From positions 1-10,863 of the forward strand of contig JAUXFR010000014.1 of the NCBI GenBank assembly GCA_030622805.1: a stretch of 10,863 nt of DNA. Direction: 5' to 3'. Source of the DNA: Anaerolineae bacterium. Lineage in GTDB: Bacteria > Chloroflexota > Anaerolineae > Anaerolineales > UBA4823. Position 1 is the first letter of the stretch. Each line of letters begins with the position of its first letter. The notes under the pieces are model-generated. The model saw only the letters and a list, made by a program, of their open reading frames with translations, made no database searches and was not told the DNA's origin. The position numbers and the translations under genes are program-made. Shown one piece after another: positions 1-7,198 of the stretch.

Positions 1-658
1 GCCCGGTGAAAGTGCCTTTGGGCTTCCCATCCATACGCTTTTGGGTTGCCATTTGGGTCTGTGCCTTCATTGCCTGGCGTGACGAATTGCTGCTGCCTGA
101 TAGCCGCCGGATTATACCTCGCATCCGGTTGGAGAGGCGGATGAAAGGATCAGCGATGCTCATCAACCGGGAGTACGGCCAGCCATTTACAACAACGGCG
201 CTGCATTCAGGCTCCAGGACTCGGTACAGTTCGGTATAAGCTCGCAGGTGCTCACCCTCTGGGAGGTGATGGATGGTATGCAGTGAAACTATACCGTCGA
301 AGGCATCGGCTTTGAAAGGCAGGTTGGCGATGTCTGCCACTACAAAAAAGCCGTGAGCCTCGATACGCTTTCGCGCTTCCAGCAGAGCCGTAATCGATAT
401 ATCGGCGCACACACGACGCTGGTAGCCACGCGAGTACTCCAGATATTCAGGATACTGGATAGGTCCTGAACCTGCATCGAGCAGCAACTTTCCTGCCGGT
501 TTGATATGCTGGCTGACACGCAGGTGACAGCGGTGGATGTATTCGCGCGATACAGGTCGCAGGTCTTCATAACGCGCGTTCTGGTATACGTCCTCGCTGA
601 CCATTTGCCAGCCGACCTGGTCGTAAAATTTGCGAACTTCTTGTTTAACTTCAGTCAT
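1..658 (-). CDS. Class I SAM-dependent methyltransferase (3' end cut by window edge)
   Basis: Reading leftward from an ATG at 658-656, the frame stays open for 219 codons and leaves the window without a stop, so the C-terminus is missing. The product has the standard Rossmann methyltransferase motifs. Motif I is LLLDAGSGP (residues 58-66), which binds S-adenosylmethionine. An acidic residue after beta-2 lies in CADIS (D86), the next motif is VADIANLPF (D109), and motif IV/post-IV is the DAFDGIVSLHTIHHLPE stretch (about 118-134). This is the Methyltransf_11/25 type, usually acting on small molecules, sugars or lipids. The start is 20 bases after the stop of the GT-B gene (679), so it is probably the last visible gene of the operon. 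A likely role is methylating a sugar or capping the glycan, but that rests only on context. No strong Shine-Dalgarno is visible; the stretch before the ATG is A-rich. Confidence 0.85.
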   Translation of the reverse strand, partial: MTEVKQEVRKFYDQVGWQMVSEDVYQNARYEDLRPVSREYIHRCHLRVSQHIKPAGKLLLDAGSGPIQYPEYLEYSRGYQRRVCADISITALLEARKRIEAHGFFVVADIANLPFKADAFDGIVSLHTIHHLPEGEHLRAYTELYRVLEPECSAVVVNGWPYSRLMSIADPFIRLSNRMRGIIRRLSGSSNSSRQAMKAQTQMATQKRMDGKPKGTFTG

Positions 659-678
659 TATTTCTTTTAGTTATTCTC

Positions 679-2328
679 TTATGTCAACGATCCAGCAACG
701 GTCTTTTCTACTATGCTTTGTTGTTGGTGTGCGCTGCTCCAATGGCGAGGTTCACCAACCAGGTATCGGAAGGTGTCTCCATAGACATCCTGGCCTTCTT
801 TTGATAGTACCCTTTTTACAGACCAGGTGTCCAATTCATGCCAGAAATTTAGCAAGTGCCAGGGGAATGGGCTGGGATAATCAAAGAAAAAACGGTATGC
901 ATAATTCCAGGCAAGATCTACCTGCTCTCTCGTAAGCCGGTGCTGTTCCGGAGCTGAGAGCACTGAATCTGACATGTTTTCATACACCTCCCAGGAGGCG
1001 GGATCCAAGGTAAATCCTTTTGCCCGGTAATGCGTACGTCCGACGACAATCACGGGTACACCGCTCATTGCCATTTCCATGCCAACCGTGGTTGTGTAAA
1101 CAAGACCCAGGTCGGCGATCTCGACCAAATCGTAAGTGTTCATCGGTGCGTTTGCCGGGACAAGGTGAATGTGGTCGGGAAGCGCTGGCAGCACACTTTC
1201 CACAACGTCTGCCACCGATGGTCCTTGCGTATACCGCTCGCCAGGGTGGATGCGAACCACCAGCTGTTCATCAGAACGTTGAGCGAATTCGAAAATTGTG
1301 CGCTTCAGCCATTCTGTCATGTCATCGGTGAATACCTGTCTCCCCAAGGTCAGGCTGTCTCCGATGACATTGGCAGCTAATAGGGCTACTGGACGGTCAT
1401 CCAGACCCAGCTCCTGGCGCACTTTTGCTCCACCTTGACTGGGAATTCCCTGCCAGCGGCGGGAGAAATTCTCCCACAAGTCTGCGCGCTGCCTGGAGGC
1501 AAACAAAGCGCGTATTTGTTCTAACTGGTTCTCAGAGAGTGGAATATTCTGATAGGCTCTCCAGAGATCGTCGGTATCCTGCCTCATTACTTCGGCATCC
1601 TGTGCGATCCAGATGCGATCTCGCTGCTCACCGAATTCATAAGTCACGATTGGGATGTCGAGATAACCGGCGACCTGATAAACAGCGCCCATCTCCAGGA
1701 TACTTCCGTTCGGTGTAATCAGTACATCTGGTCGATTCTGCCTCATCCAACGTAGAGCGGTCTGGGCAGCCTGCCTGTTGCGTTTCATGCGCATCAGGTA
1801 AAGCTCGCTGTTCTGATCCACTTCCTCAATTTGTTGTGTGTACTGCACGTCGCGCACAGACACCTGCTCGATGGCAGCCTTTATGGAAGATGGAAGCGCT
1901 TTGTCAGGTGCACGATTGTCTATAAATGAAACGGTATTCAATAGGCGCTCCGCCGGTAGTAATATAGACCGGGCATAAGCGTTGTTCCTGCGCAGGTCGA
2001 AGCGATTGATCGGTGCGTGCCAGTTGGCATACGGCAGGTACGCCAGGGTGACCTGATGGCCCTGACCGGCGAGCGCTACACTCATTAAGGTCGCGTGTTC
2101 AATCCAATAACGCAGCGTCGTAAATAACAGCACGCCTTTGCCAGCGGCGGGGCTGTTTTCCTGGAGCGCCCGGTTAGCCTGGGCAACCCAATCGGGTAAG
2201 CGTTTCGCAGTCCGTCGCATGGAGAAGCTCTTGCTGAGCGGTCTGCCCCCCTGACGCAATTGCCAGTAAACCTCAGCCGTGAGCGGTAATTCTCCTAGTA
2301 AACGTTTTATATCTTTCTTTTTTATCAT
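679..2328 (-). CDS. Capsule-synthesis-type GT-B glycosyltransferase
   Basis: A 549-residue soluble protein with two Rossmann-like halves, as in GT-B transferases of the capsule polysaccharide biosynthesis (KpsC/KpsS-like) or surface-carbohydrate group. The N-terminal half opens with a beta-alpha unit (about 65-97, KGVLLFTTLRYWIEHATLM). A second unit reads RPDVLITPNGS (199-209). The C-terminal half has the hallmark basic-His-Pro motif VVRIHPGE (357-364), then the donor-site block DLVEIADLGLVYTTTVGMEM with the following GVPVI (about 400-427), where the conserved Glu is E418. There is no signal peptide or membrane segment, so it should act in the cytoplasm. The frame is open 70 codons further upstream, but that extension overlaps the 3' end of the GT-C gene in another frame. 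I chose the ATG at 2328-2326, 35 bases after that gene's stop. No good Shine-Dalgarno is seen there. Donor and acceptor are unknown. Confidence 0.8.
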   Translation of the reverse strand: MIKKKDIKRLLGELPLTAEVYWQLRQGGRPLSKSFSMRRTAKRLPDWVAQANRALQENSPAAGKGVLLFTTLRYWIEHATLMSVALAGQGHQVTLAYLPYANWHAPINRFDLRRNNAYARSILLPAERLLNTVSFIDNRAPDKALPSSIKAAIEQVSVRDVQYTQQIEEVDQNSELYLMRMKRNRQAAQTALRWMRQNRPDVLITPNGSILEMGAVYQVAGYLDIPIVTYEFGEQRDRIWIAQDAEVMRQDTDDLWRAYQNIPLSENQLEQIRALFASRQRADLWENFSRRWQGIPSQGGAKVRQELGLDDRPVALLAANVIGDSLTLGRQVFTDDMTEWLKRTIFEFAQRSDEQLVVRIHPGERYTQGPSVADVVESVLPALPDHIHLVPANAPMNTYDLVEIADLGLVYTTTVGMEMAMSGVPVIVVGRTHYRAKGFTLDPASWEVYENMSDSVLSAPEQHRLTREQVDLAWNYAYRFFFDYPSPFPWHLLNFWHELDTWSVKRVLSKEGQDVYGDTFRYLVGEPRHWSSAHQQQSIVEKTVAGSLT

Positions 2329-2363
2329 CGTGTCTAACTTATGCTGTTTTTCATCAAGTGCTC

Positions 2364-4829
2364 TTACTGCGTACTGAGCAGGAAATCCCTGCGAGTCTGC
2401 TCCAGCCCACGCGTTGACCATGGCGCGGTCGGGTCTGCAAGAGTGGCGGCTAAATAAAGTTGATAAGATCGCTGCGGGTCCTGTTGGTTGTTGGCTGCAT
2501 CTCCTGCCTTTTTGAGTGCTTTTCCAAAAGCAATCCACTCCGGCAATGCCTGCTGGCGGCCGCGCAGGTCGTTAGCAGCCTGTATGGTGACGAGCGTTTT
2601 CTCAATATCACCGCTTTTTATATATGTCTGGGCTTCAATTAAAAGCTGTAGGGACGCACCTCTACGGTACTGTGCTAGGAGAGAATCCATCTCAGAAGAA
2701 TCTGGATAGATCGTTCTTGCGTCTTCCAGCTGTATTAACGCAGATACGTAATCATCTTGATCAGCGAGATTTTCTGCCTTCTGTAATAATTCGAGCGCCT
2801 GTTCTTTTGATGCATCCTCGTCGATATTCAGAGAGTATTTTACTGTAGGAGAATCAATGGTGTTCTCCTCCTCATAAATCAGGCTCATCTCCAGGATATA
2901 TTTACCATCAGGTATATCCGGGGGCAGCGTGATGTATTGCCGCACCAGTTCATCGGTTTGCCAATCAGTAGCTGGATACCAGCCGTAACCGAGGGGATCA
3001 GTGCGCTCAAAAATAGTGATTCCTGCCTGGTTTTTCAATTCCACCCGCTGCTGCCATGCGTGTGTTTGTGATTCTGATGCATACCAGTACATGGTTATCG
3101 GGATTTTGTATCCAGGTCTGCTCACGGTAGGCGTCTTTACTTCACTCAGGAATATCCCTGGAGCCAATTCCGTGGAATGTGCTTCTCCTGTCAGCGCATC
3201 CGTTACGATCAGGTTTTTGCGGACAAAGGTGCCGTGTGTACGCCCGTGCTTATCTTCCCTGACATCAACTGGGATGTAATTTTCCCAGATTGCTGAGAGC
3301 GCGGTCAGATCTGTTCGTCGTGTCCAGACGCTGTGAGTGCGGATAAAATCTGGCAATTGCTCCTCGAAGAGGTATTGTTTTACGATCGATGTTTCATCTG
3401 CTCTTGCAAGGTGGATATCCGCCAGACCAGCCAGGTCGAGGATGCGGTAATTGAGTTCGTAGCTCGTGGCACCGATGTCAGGGATCAGATATAGCGGGTC
3501 CTGGATGCCGATTAGTTCGGCGTAGGTGTTTAAATTGGCATACATGGTACCCACTTCAGCCATCGTCCAGTAGTTCTTATCGCCGATGCAGCGCGCTTCT
3601 GCCCATGGTTTCTGGTATCCGCATTCCAGTTGAAGCTCTGCCAGGCGAATATTTGCCCAGGTAGAACGCGCGAGAATAAAAGCGAACAAGATGCCAACAA
3701 CCAGAGCCGCTGCACGCAGCAAGACCGGGCTTTCTTTTTTACCAAGAAACCAATGCCAGAGCTGGTCTGCAGCCAGGATAATCAGTGCAGTAGCAAATGG
3801 TATAAAAGGGTAGACGAACCTGTAGTTGACCATCCAATCGTGGGTGTATAGGGGTAGAATCAGCGAGGCCAGGGCAAAGAATACCAGCACGCGTAAGTCA
3901 TTAAGCAGGGCGACCGCACCCCCAAATACAATGAATGGAACTAAATATACGGCGCCGTAAGTGCGGAAGTAGCCTCGCAGATACACCCAGCCTTCCGGTT
4001 GGAACCATACCTGGGTCAGGTCTGTGGAGCGCCAACCAGCCTTTGCATAGACAGGATTCGGCCAGGGATAAGCAAAGTACCACAAGTGCCAGGCTTTGAA
4101 GATGCCGTAGCCGGCGGCGAAAACAGCGATCCAGATGAGCAGGTTCTTAATCCAGAGACGCTTCTGATCGTGCTCGCCCGATGTCCAAGGGATCGCGAGC
4201 TGTATGACTTTATAAGCTAAACCTGCCAGTGCATATATCAGCCCTTCTGGGCGGGTCATGCCCACCAGTACGAGTATTATGGCAGAACCTGCAGGGAATC
4301 GAGAAGGATTGCGCTGCTCGATGATTAGCAAATATACTGCTGAAAGGATCAGAAATGCGTAAAATGCGTTCTCAAGACCCGACACGGACCAGAATATGAA
4401 AGTTAGCGACGCTGGCAGGAGCACCAGACCAACCAACATCCATTTCTGATGTAAATAATCTCGTAGGATCAGATACAGCATCAGAACGCAGCCGAGCGAA
4501 AATGCAAGCCCTAAAGCTTTGCTCACCAGTATCGTATCGAAACCCAATCGGGTACCAGCTCCGAGAAAAATGACCCACAAGAAGTTCGAATATCCCTCAA
4601 CACGTACTGCTCCCGGGTAGAGAGAGCCTAAGCCAAATCCTTCCGCAAAGTTGCGTGCGAAAGAAAATGAGATCGCTGCGTCATCAACCGTGAATCCCCG
4701 GTGAAGCAGGTAATGGATCGTTGTGACAATCATCACAAGCAGCAGGATGAGGATCTCGAGCTTGATCCAGTGGGGTAATTTTGAGGTAATTTTTTCCATC
4801 AGGCTTATGCTGTCCGATAAGTTGCTCAA
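2364..4829 (-). CDS. AftB/LphB-like GT-C membrane glycosyltransferase with beta-sandwich and TPR-like tail
   Basis: An 821-residue protein. Residues 1-395 form a polytopic membrane GT-C core; this class uses polyprenyl-phosphate sugars on the outer face of the membrane. The first TM (about 24-42) is followed by the loop FTVDDAAISFSFARN (46-60) with the GT-C acidic pair D49/D50, then RVEGYSNFLW (76-85). Other family-like blocks are GMTRPEGL (190-197), DWMVNYRFVYPFIPF (331-345) and DIGATSYELN plus LDLAGLAD (451-471), all recalling arabinofuranosyltransferase AftB relatives. Residues about 550-670 look like an all-beta sandwich, ending in a PPDIPDGKYILEMSL strand pair. Residues about 672-815 are helical TPR-like repeats, unusual for this core. 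The gene overlaps wzt by 4 bases, implying translational coupling. The 4829 start is TTG with GGAG only two bases before it; an ATG at 4799-4797 (residue 11) is the alternative. Sugar specificity cannot be told. Confidence 0.85.
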   Translation of the reverse strand: MSNLSDSISLMEKITSKLPHWIKLEILILLLVMIVTTIHYLLHRGFTVDDAAISFSFARNFAEGFGLGSLYPGAVRVEGYSNFLWVIFLGAGTRLGFDTILVSKALGLAFSLGCVLMLYLILRDYLHQKWMLVGLVLLPASLTFIFWSVSGLENAFYAFLILSAVYLLIIEQRNPSRFPAGSAIILVLVGMTRPEGLIYALAGLAYKVIQLAIPWTSGEHDQKRLWIKNLLIWIAVFAAGYGIFKAWHLWYFAYPWPNPVYAKAGWRSTDLTQVWFQPEGWVYLRGYFRTYGAVYLVPFIVFGGAVALLNDLRVLVFFALASLILPLYTHDWMVNYRFVYPFIPFATALIILAADQLWHWFLGKKESPVLLRAAALVVGILFAFILARSTWANIRLAELQLECGYQKPWAEARCIGDKNYWTMAEVGTMYANLNTYAELIGIQDPLYLIPDIGATSYELNYRILDLAGLADIHLARADETSIVKQYLFEEQLPDFIRTHSVWTRRTDLTALSAIWENYIPVDVREDKHGRTHGTFVRKNLIVTDALTGEAHSTELAPGIFLSEVKTPTVSRPGYKIPITMYWYASESQTHAWQQRVELKNQAGITIFERTDPLGYGWYPATDWQTDELVRQYITLPPDIPDGKYILEMSLIYEEENTIDSPTVKYSLNIDEDASKEQALELLQKAENLADQDDYVSALIQLEDARTIYPDSSEMDSLLAQYRRGASLQLLIEAQTYIKSGDIEKTLVTIQAANDLRGRQQALPEWIAFGKALKKAGDAANNQQDPQRSYQLYLAATLADPTAPWSTRGLEQTRRDFLLSTQ

Positions 4830-6163
4830 TTCTCCATACTGCTGCTCATATCGGATGTAATGGGTTGGTTAACTTCAATCTTCCAGTCCAGCCGCGGACG
4901 TACAGGGCCCAGGCGTGATTCAATCCACTGCATCCCCGGAGCGCCTGTGGAGTCGATCGTGAAGATCAGTGCCTGTTCATCCTGGAAATAGCGGCGGATT
5001 TTATAGGTGCTGGCATTGATGCCAAGTATGTAGCGCCCTTCATTGAGAAAGTCGGATGGGATATGGCAGCGACTGATGTACTTACCCGCCTGACGGAAGC
5101 TGTGTTGTTCGTACTGCTCCTGGTCATCCGTATCGAAGGATGTGAAGACGAATTCACCACGCGTCGTCATCAGGTATACGCCTACTCTCAATCCTGTTAT
5201 TGGCGCCTCCAGACGATATTCAATTTCCAGTGTGATCGGTTCAGTGGAGCGTAAAGTATCCACCACGCGACCATGACTGTCACGAACCCTGACCGCTTGA
5301 GGATAGAATGGATGGGCATTGGGTGGGATTTCGTCGCGCGTCCATAAACGCTCGCCTAGTTGAGCATAACCCGAAGAAAGATAATGTTCCACGGCTTTTG
5401 GAGATTGGGAGCGCATGATCAGTTCACCTTTTTCGAGCACCAATGTCTCATGCGTAAGCCGCAGGATGGCAGACATATTGTGGCTGACGAACAGTACGGT
5501 TCGCCCTTCCTGAGCCACGCTGCTCATTTTACCGAGACACTTCCGTTGGAACTCCGCATCCCCTACGGCTAGCACTTCGTCGACAACCAGGATTTCGGGC
5601 TCGAGATGCGCGGCAACGGCAAAAGCAAGGCGCAGGTACATACCGCTGGAGTAGCGTTTGACAGGTGTATCGATAAATTTTTCGACTTCGGAGAAGGCCA
5701 CGATCTCGTCAAATTTCTGGTCGATCTCCGACCGTTTCATACCCAGGATGGCGCCATTCAAATAAATGTTTTCGCGACCGGTAAGCTCTGGATGGAAGCC
5801 AGTGCCGACCTCGAGCAAGGAACCTACGCGTCCGTGAATTTCCGCCTGCCCTTCGGTAGGTTCTGTGATGCGAGAGAGTATCTTCAGCAGTGTGCTTTTT
5901 CCCGCGCCATTGCGTCCAATTACACCGATCACCTGTCCTTTGTGAATGTCAAAAGAAACGTGGCGTAAAGCCCAGATGTGGTCCGACCCCGTTATCGGTT
6001 TCTGCGAACCGTCGCCATACGAATTCGCCAGATCACGAATTCGCCGGAAGGGTGCGGCAATTGAACCGGCGATTGAATCACGGAACGTCTGGTATCGCTC
6101 CGGGGAGGTACCAATGGTGTATTGTTTGCCTAAGTCTTCGACTCTTATTGCTAATTCGTTCAT
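4826..6163 (-). CDS. wzt: ABC transporter ATPase for polysaccharide export, Wzt type
   Basis: A 445-residue ATP-binding subunit of a polysaccharide ABC exporter. Visible motifs are Walker A GRNGAGKST (83-91), the LLEVGTGFHPELTGREN block typical of Wzt/TagH ATPases (about 116-132), the signature YSSGM (171-175) in place of LSGGQ, Walker B ILVVDE (191-196) followed by VLAVGD, and the switch His in SHN (H228). About 40 extra residues before the core (20-60) are also common in this group. After the ATPase, residues about 270-435 are predicted mostly beta and match the position of the Wzt C-terminal carbohydrate-binding domain, which in characterised Wzt proteins recognises the capped end of the glycan before export. 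Its partner is the Wzm-like permease just upstream, 101 bases away. The start is ATG at 6163-6161, with no obvious Shine-Dalgarno. The 3' end overlaps the GT-C gene by 4 bases. Confidence 0.95.
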   Translation of the reverse strand: MNELAIRVEDLGKQYTIGTSPERYQTFRDSIAGSIAAPFRRIRDLANSYGDGSQKPITGSDHIWALRHVSFDIHKGQVIGVIGRNGAGKSTLLKILSRITEPTEGQAEIHGRVGSLLEVGTGFHPELTGRENIYLNGAILGMKRSEIDQKFDEIVAFSEVEKFIDTPVKRYSSGMYLRLAFAVAAHLEPEILVVDEVLAVGDAEFQRKCLGKMSSVAQEGRTVLFVSHNMSAILRLTHETLVLEKGELIMRSQSPKAVEHYLSSGYAQLGERLWTRDEIPPNAHPFYPQAVRVRDSHGRVVDTLRSTEPITLEIEYRLEAPITGLRVGVYLMTTRGEFVFTSFDTDDQEQYEQHSFRQAGKYISRCHIPSDFLNEGRYILGINASTYKIRRYFQDEQALIFTIDSTGAPGMQWIESRLGPVRPRLDWKIEVNQPITSDMSSSMEN

Positions 6164-6173
6164 AGTACAGGTG

Positions 6174-6248
6174 ATCAGGGATTTGATAATTAGTGATTAG
6201 GGTTGACAGCCCGGATATGGCGATTTCCTAATTATCTAATTGCCTGAT
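6174..6248. repeat. Imperfect inverted repeat in the wzm-wzt gap
   Basis: Arms at 6174-6193 and 6228-6248 are inverted copies of each other. Both read ATCAGG, then five or six variable bases, then GATAATTAG, when each is read towards the loop. The 9-base GATAATTAG arms (6185-6193 and 6228-6236) pair perfectly, the outer ATCAGG parts also pair, and a one-base length difference sits between. The loop is 34 bases. There is no U-tract, so it is not a standard intrinsic terminator. In the transcript it could form a long AT-rich hairpin between wzm and wzt. The 101-base gap holds no gene. Confidence 0.6.
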
Positions 6249-6261
6249 TGACTTATCCCTT
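6239..6261 (-). repeat. Post-stop direct repeat, copy 1 (after wzm)
   Basis: On the plus strand this reads ATT-G-CCTGAT-TGA-CTTATCCCTT. The second copy at 7178-7198 reads ATT-C-CCTGAT-C-CTTATCCCTT, so 19 bases are shared with a two-base length difference. Copy 1 begins 3 bases after the TAG stop of the permease gene (6267-6265) and shares its outer part with the right arm of the inverted repeat at 6174-6248. Seen directly in the sequence; its function is unknown. Confidence 0.55.
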
Positions 6262-6264
6262 CGC

Positions 6265-7140
6265 CTAGACCATATCCGCAAAGGTGCGCTCCATCCGGCG
6301 GAAATAAAACAGACCCGTAATCAGGGACAAAACCGCGATGGTACTGGATACCGCCAGCATCAAGCTGGGTCCGGCACCCGTACCTAATATTGCCCAGCGA
6401 AAGCCCTCCACGACACCTGTCATTGGATTGAGTGCATACAACCAGCGCCATTGCTCCGGAACCATGCTGGCGGGGTAGGCGATTGGGGTAACAAAAAGCC
6501 AGAATTGGGTAAGGAAAGGCAGGATGTAATTGATGTCCCGGTATTTGACATTGAGGGCAGAGAGCCATAATCCCACGCCGAGTGATGTGATCAGGGCTAA
6601 TAAGATAAACAGAGGGAGGGTCAATATAGCTGGTGTGATGTTGATGGGTTCGTGTTCTCCGGGGATATAGTTGTAGTAAAAGATCATGCCAATCAAAATA
6701 ACAAAAGCGATCAAAAAATCTACCAGACCGCTGAGTACCGATGCAATCGGAATCACCAGGCGTGGAAAATAAACCTTCGTGATCATTGCACGGTTTGCGA
6801 CCATCGCCCGTCCGGCATCAGATAACCCTTTGGTGAACAAGCCCCAGGGCAGCAAACCGGTGTATGAGAAAATCGGGTAGGGAACACCATCTGAAGGTAT
6901 ACCGGCCAGACGTCCAAAGAAGATGGTGAAAACAACCATCGTGAAAAAGGGTTGAATGATCGCCCAGGCAGCCCCGAGAGCGGTTTGTTTGTAGCGCACT
7001 TTAATATCCCGCCATATCAAGAAGTAGATCAACTCGCGATAGCGCCAGATGTCGCCAAGTTTAAGAGCCGTCCAGCCTTTTGATGGGCGCAGATAGATCA
7101 CTTCATCCTGAGGTTTTTGTGTTACAGTTGGTTGTGACAT
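6265..7140 (-). CDS. wzm: ABC-2 type polysaccharide export permease, Wzm type
   Basis: A 291-residue integral membrane protein, the usual length for Wzm/TagG permeases. About six membrane segments are visible (roughly 55-77, 92-110, 127-155, 170-196, 204-222 and 258-281). Family landmarks are the N-terminal RPSKGW (18-23), the amphipathic LIWRDIKVRYKQTALG stretch (about 41-56) before TM1, and NVKYRDINYILPFLTQFW (197-214) before the last periplasmic turn with VTPIAYP (217-223). It would form the membrane channel moving a lipid-linked glycan across the cytoplasmic membrane, powered by the Wzt-like ATPase encoded next. It lies 49 bases after fcl and 101 bases before wzt, all on one strand. The ATG at 7140-7138 gives the family's usual N-terminus, although the sequence before it is C-rich in the message and has no Shine-Dalgarno. 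Confidence 0.94.
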   Translation of the reverse strand: MSQPTVTQKPQDEVIYLRPSKGWTALKLGDIWRYRELIYFLIWRDIKVRYKQTALGAAWAIIQPFFTMVVFTIFFGRLAGIPSDGVPYPIFSYTGLLPWGLFTKGLSDAGRAMVANRAMITKVYFPRLVIPIASVLSGLVDFLIAFVILIGMIFYYNYIPGEHEPINITPAILTLPLFILLALITSLGVGLWLSALNVKYRDINYILPFLTQFWLFVTPIAYPASMVPEQWRWLYALNPMTGVVEGFRWAILGTGAGPSLMLAVSSTIAVLSLITGLFYFRRMERTFADMV

Positions 7141-7177
7141 ATCATCGATTGTGGGAAAGGGGGGTTAGAAGTACTTT

Positions 7178-7198
7178 ATTCCCTGATCCTTATCCCTT
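7178..7198 (-). repeat. Post-stop direct repeat, copy 2 (at the fcl stop)
   Basis: This is the second copy of the motif described at 6239-6261. Here the repeat contains the last two codons and the TAA stop (7192-7190) of the GDP-fucose synthase gene, so the final Lys-Gly of that protein is encoded by repeat sequence. Outside this motif the rest of the 49-base gap to wzm (7141-7189) shows nothing further. Confidence 0.5.

Noticed and set aside
340..570. 76-codon minus-strand frame
   Set aside because: It is in a different frame within the methyltransferase gene, whose motif-bearing frame is open from 658 to the window edge.
1020..1380. Two overlapping plus-strand open frames of 103 and 116 codons
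   Set aside because: Both are antisense to the GT-B transferase; two frames open over the same stretch is typical of shadow reading.
2329..2538. 70-codon upstream extension of the GT-B gene (start at 2538)
   Set aside because: It overlaps the coding 3' end of the GT-C gene in another frame and reads as low-quality Arg/Cys-rich protein. The ATG at 2328 gives a sensible N-terminus after that gene's stop.
5606..5968. 120-codon open frame on the plus strand
   Set aside because: It lies antisense to the conserved ATPase core of wzt, whose motifs prove the minus frame. The plus product has no recognisable features.
6203..6235. TTGACA at 6203-6208 with TAATTAT downstream as a plus-strand promoter
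   Set aside because: The spacing is about 20 bases, and no plus-strand gene follows; the area lies within the inverted repeat.
6174..6248. Inverted repeat read as an intrinsic terminator
   Set aside because: The arms are AT-rich, the loop is 34 bases and no T-run follows on either strand.
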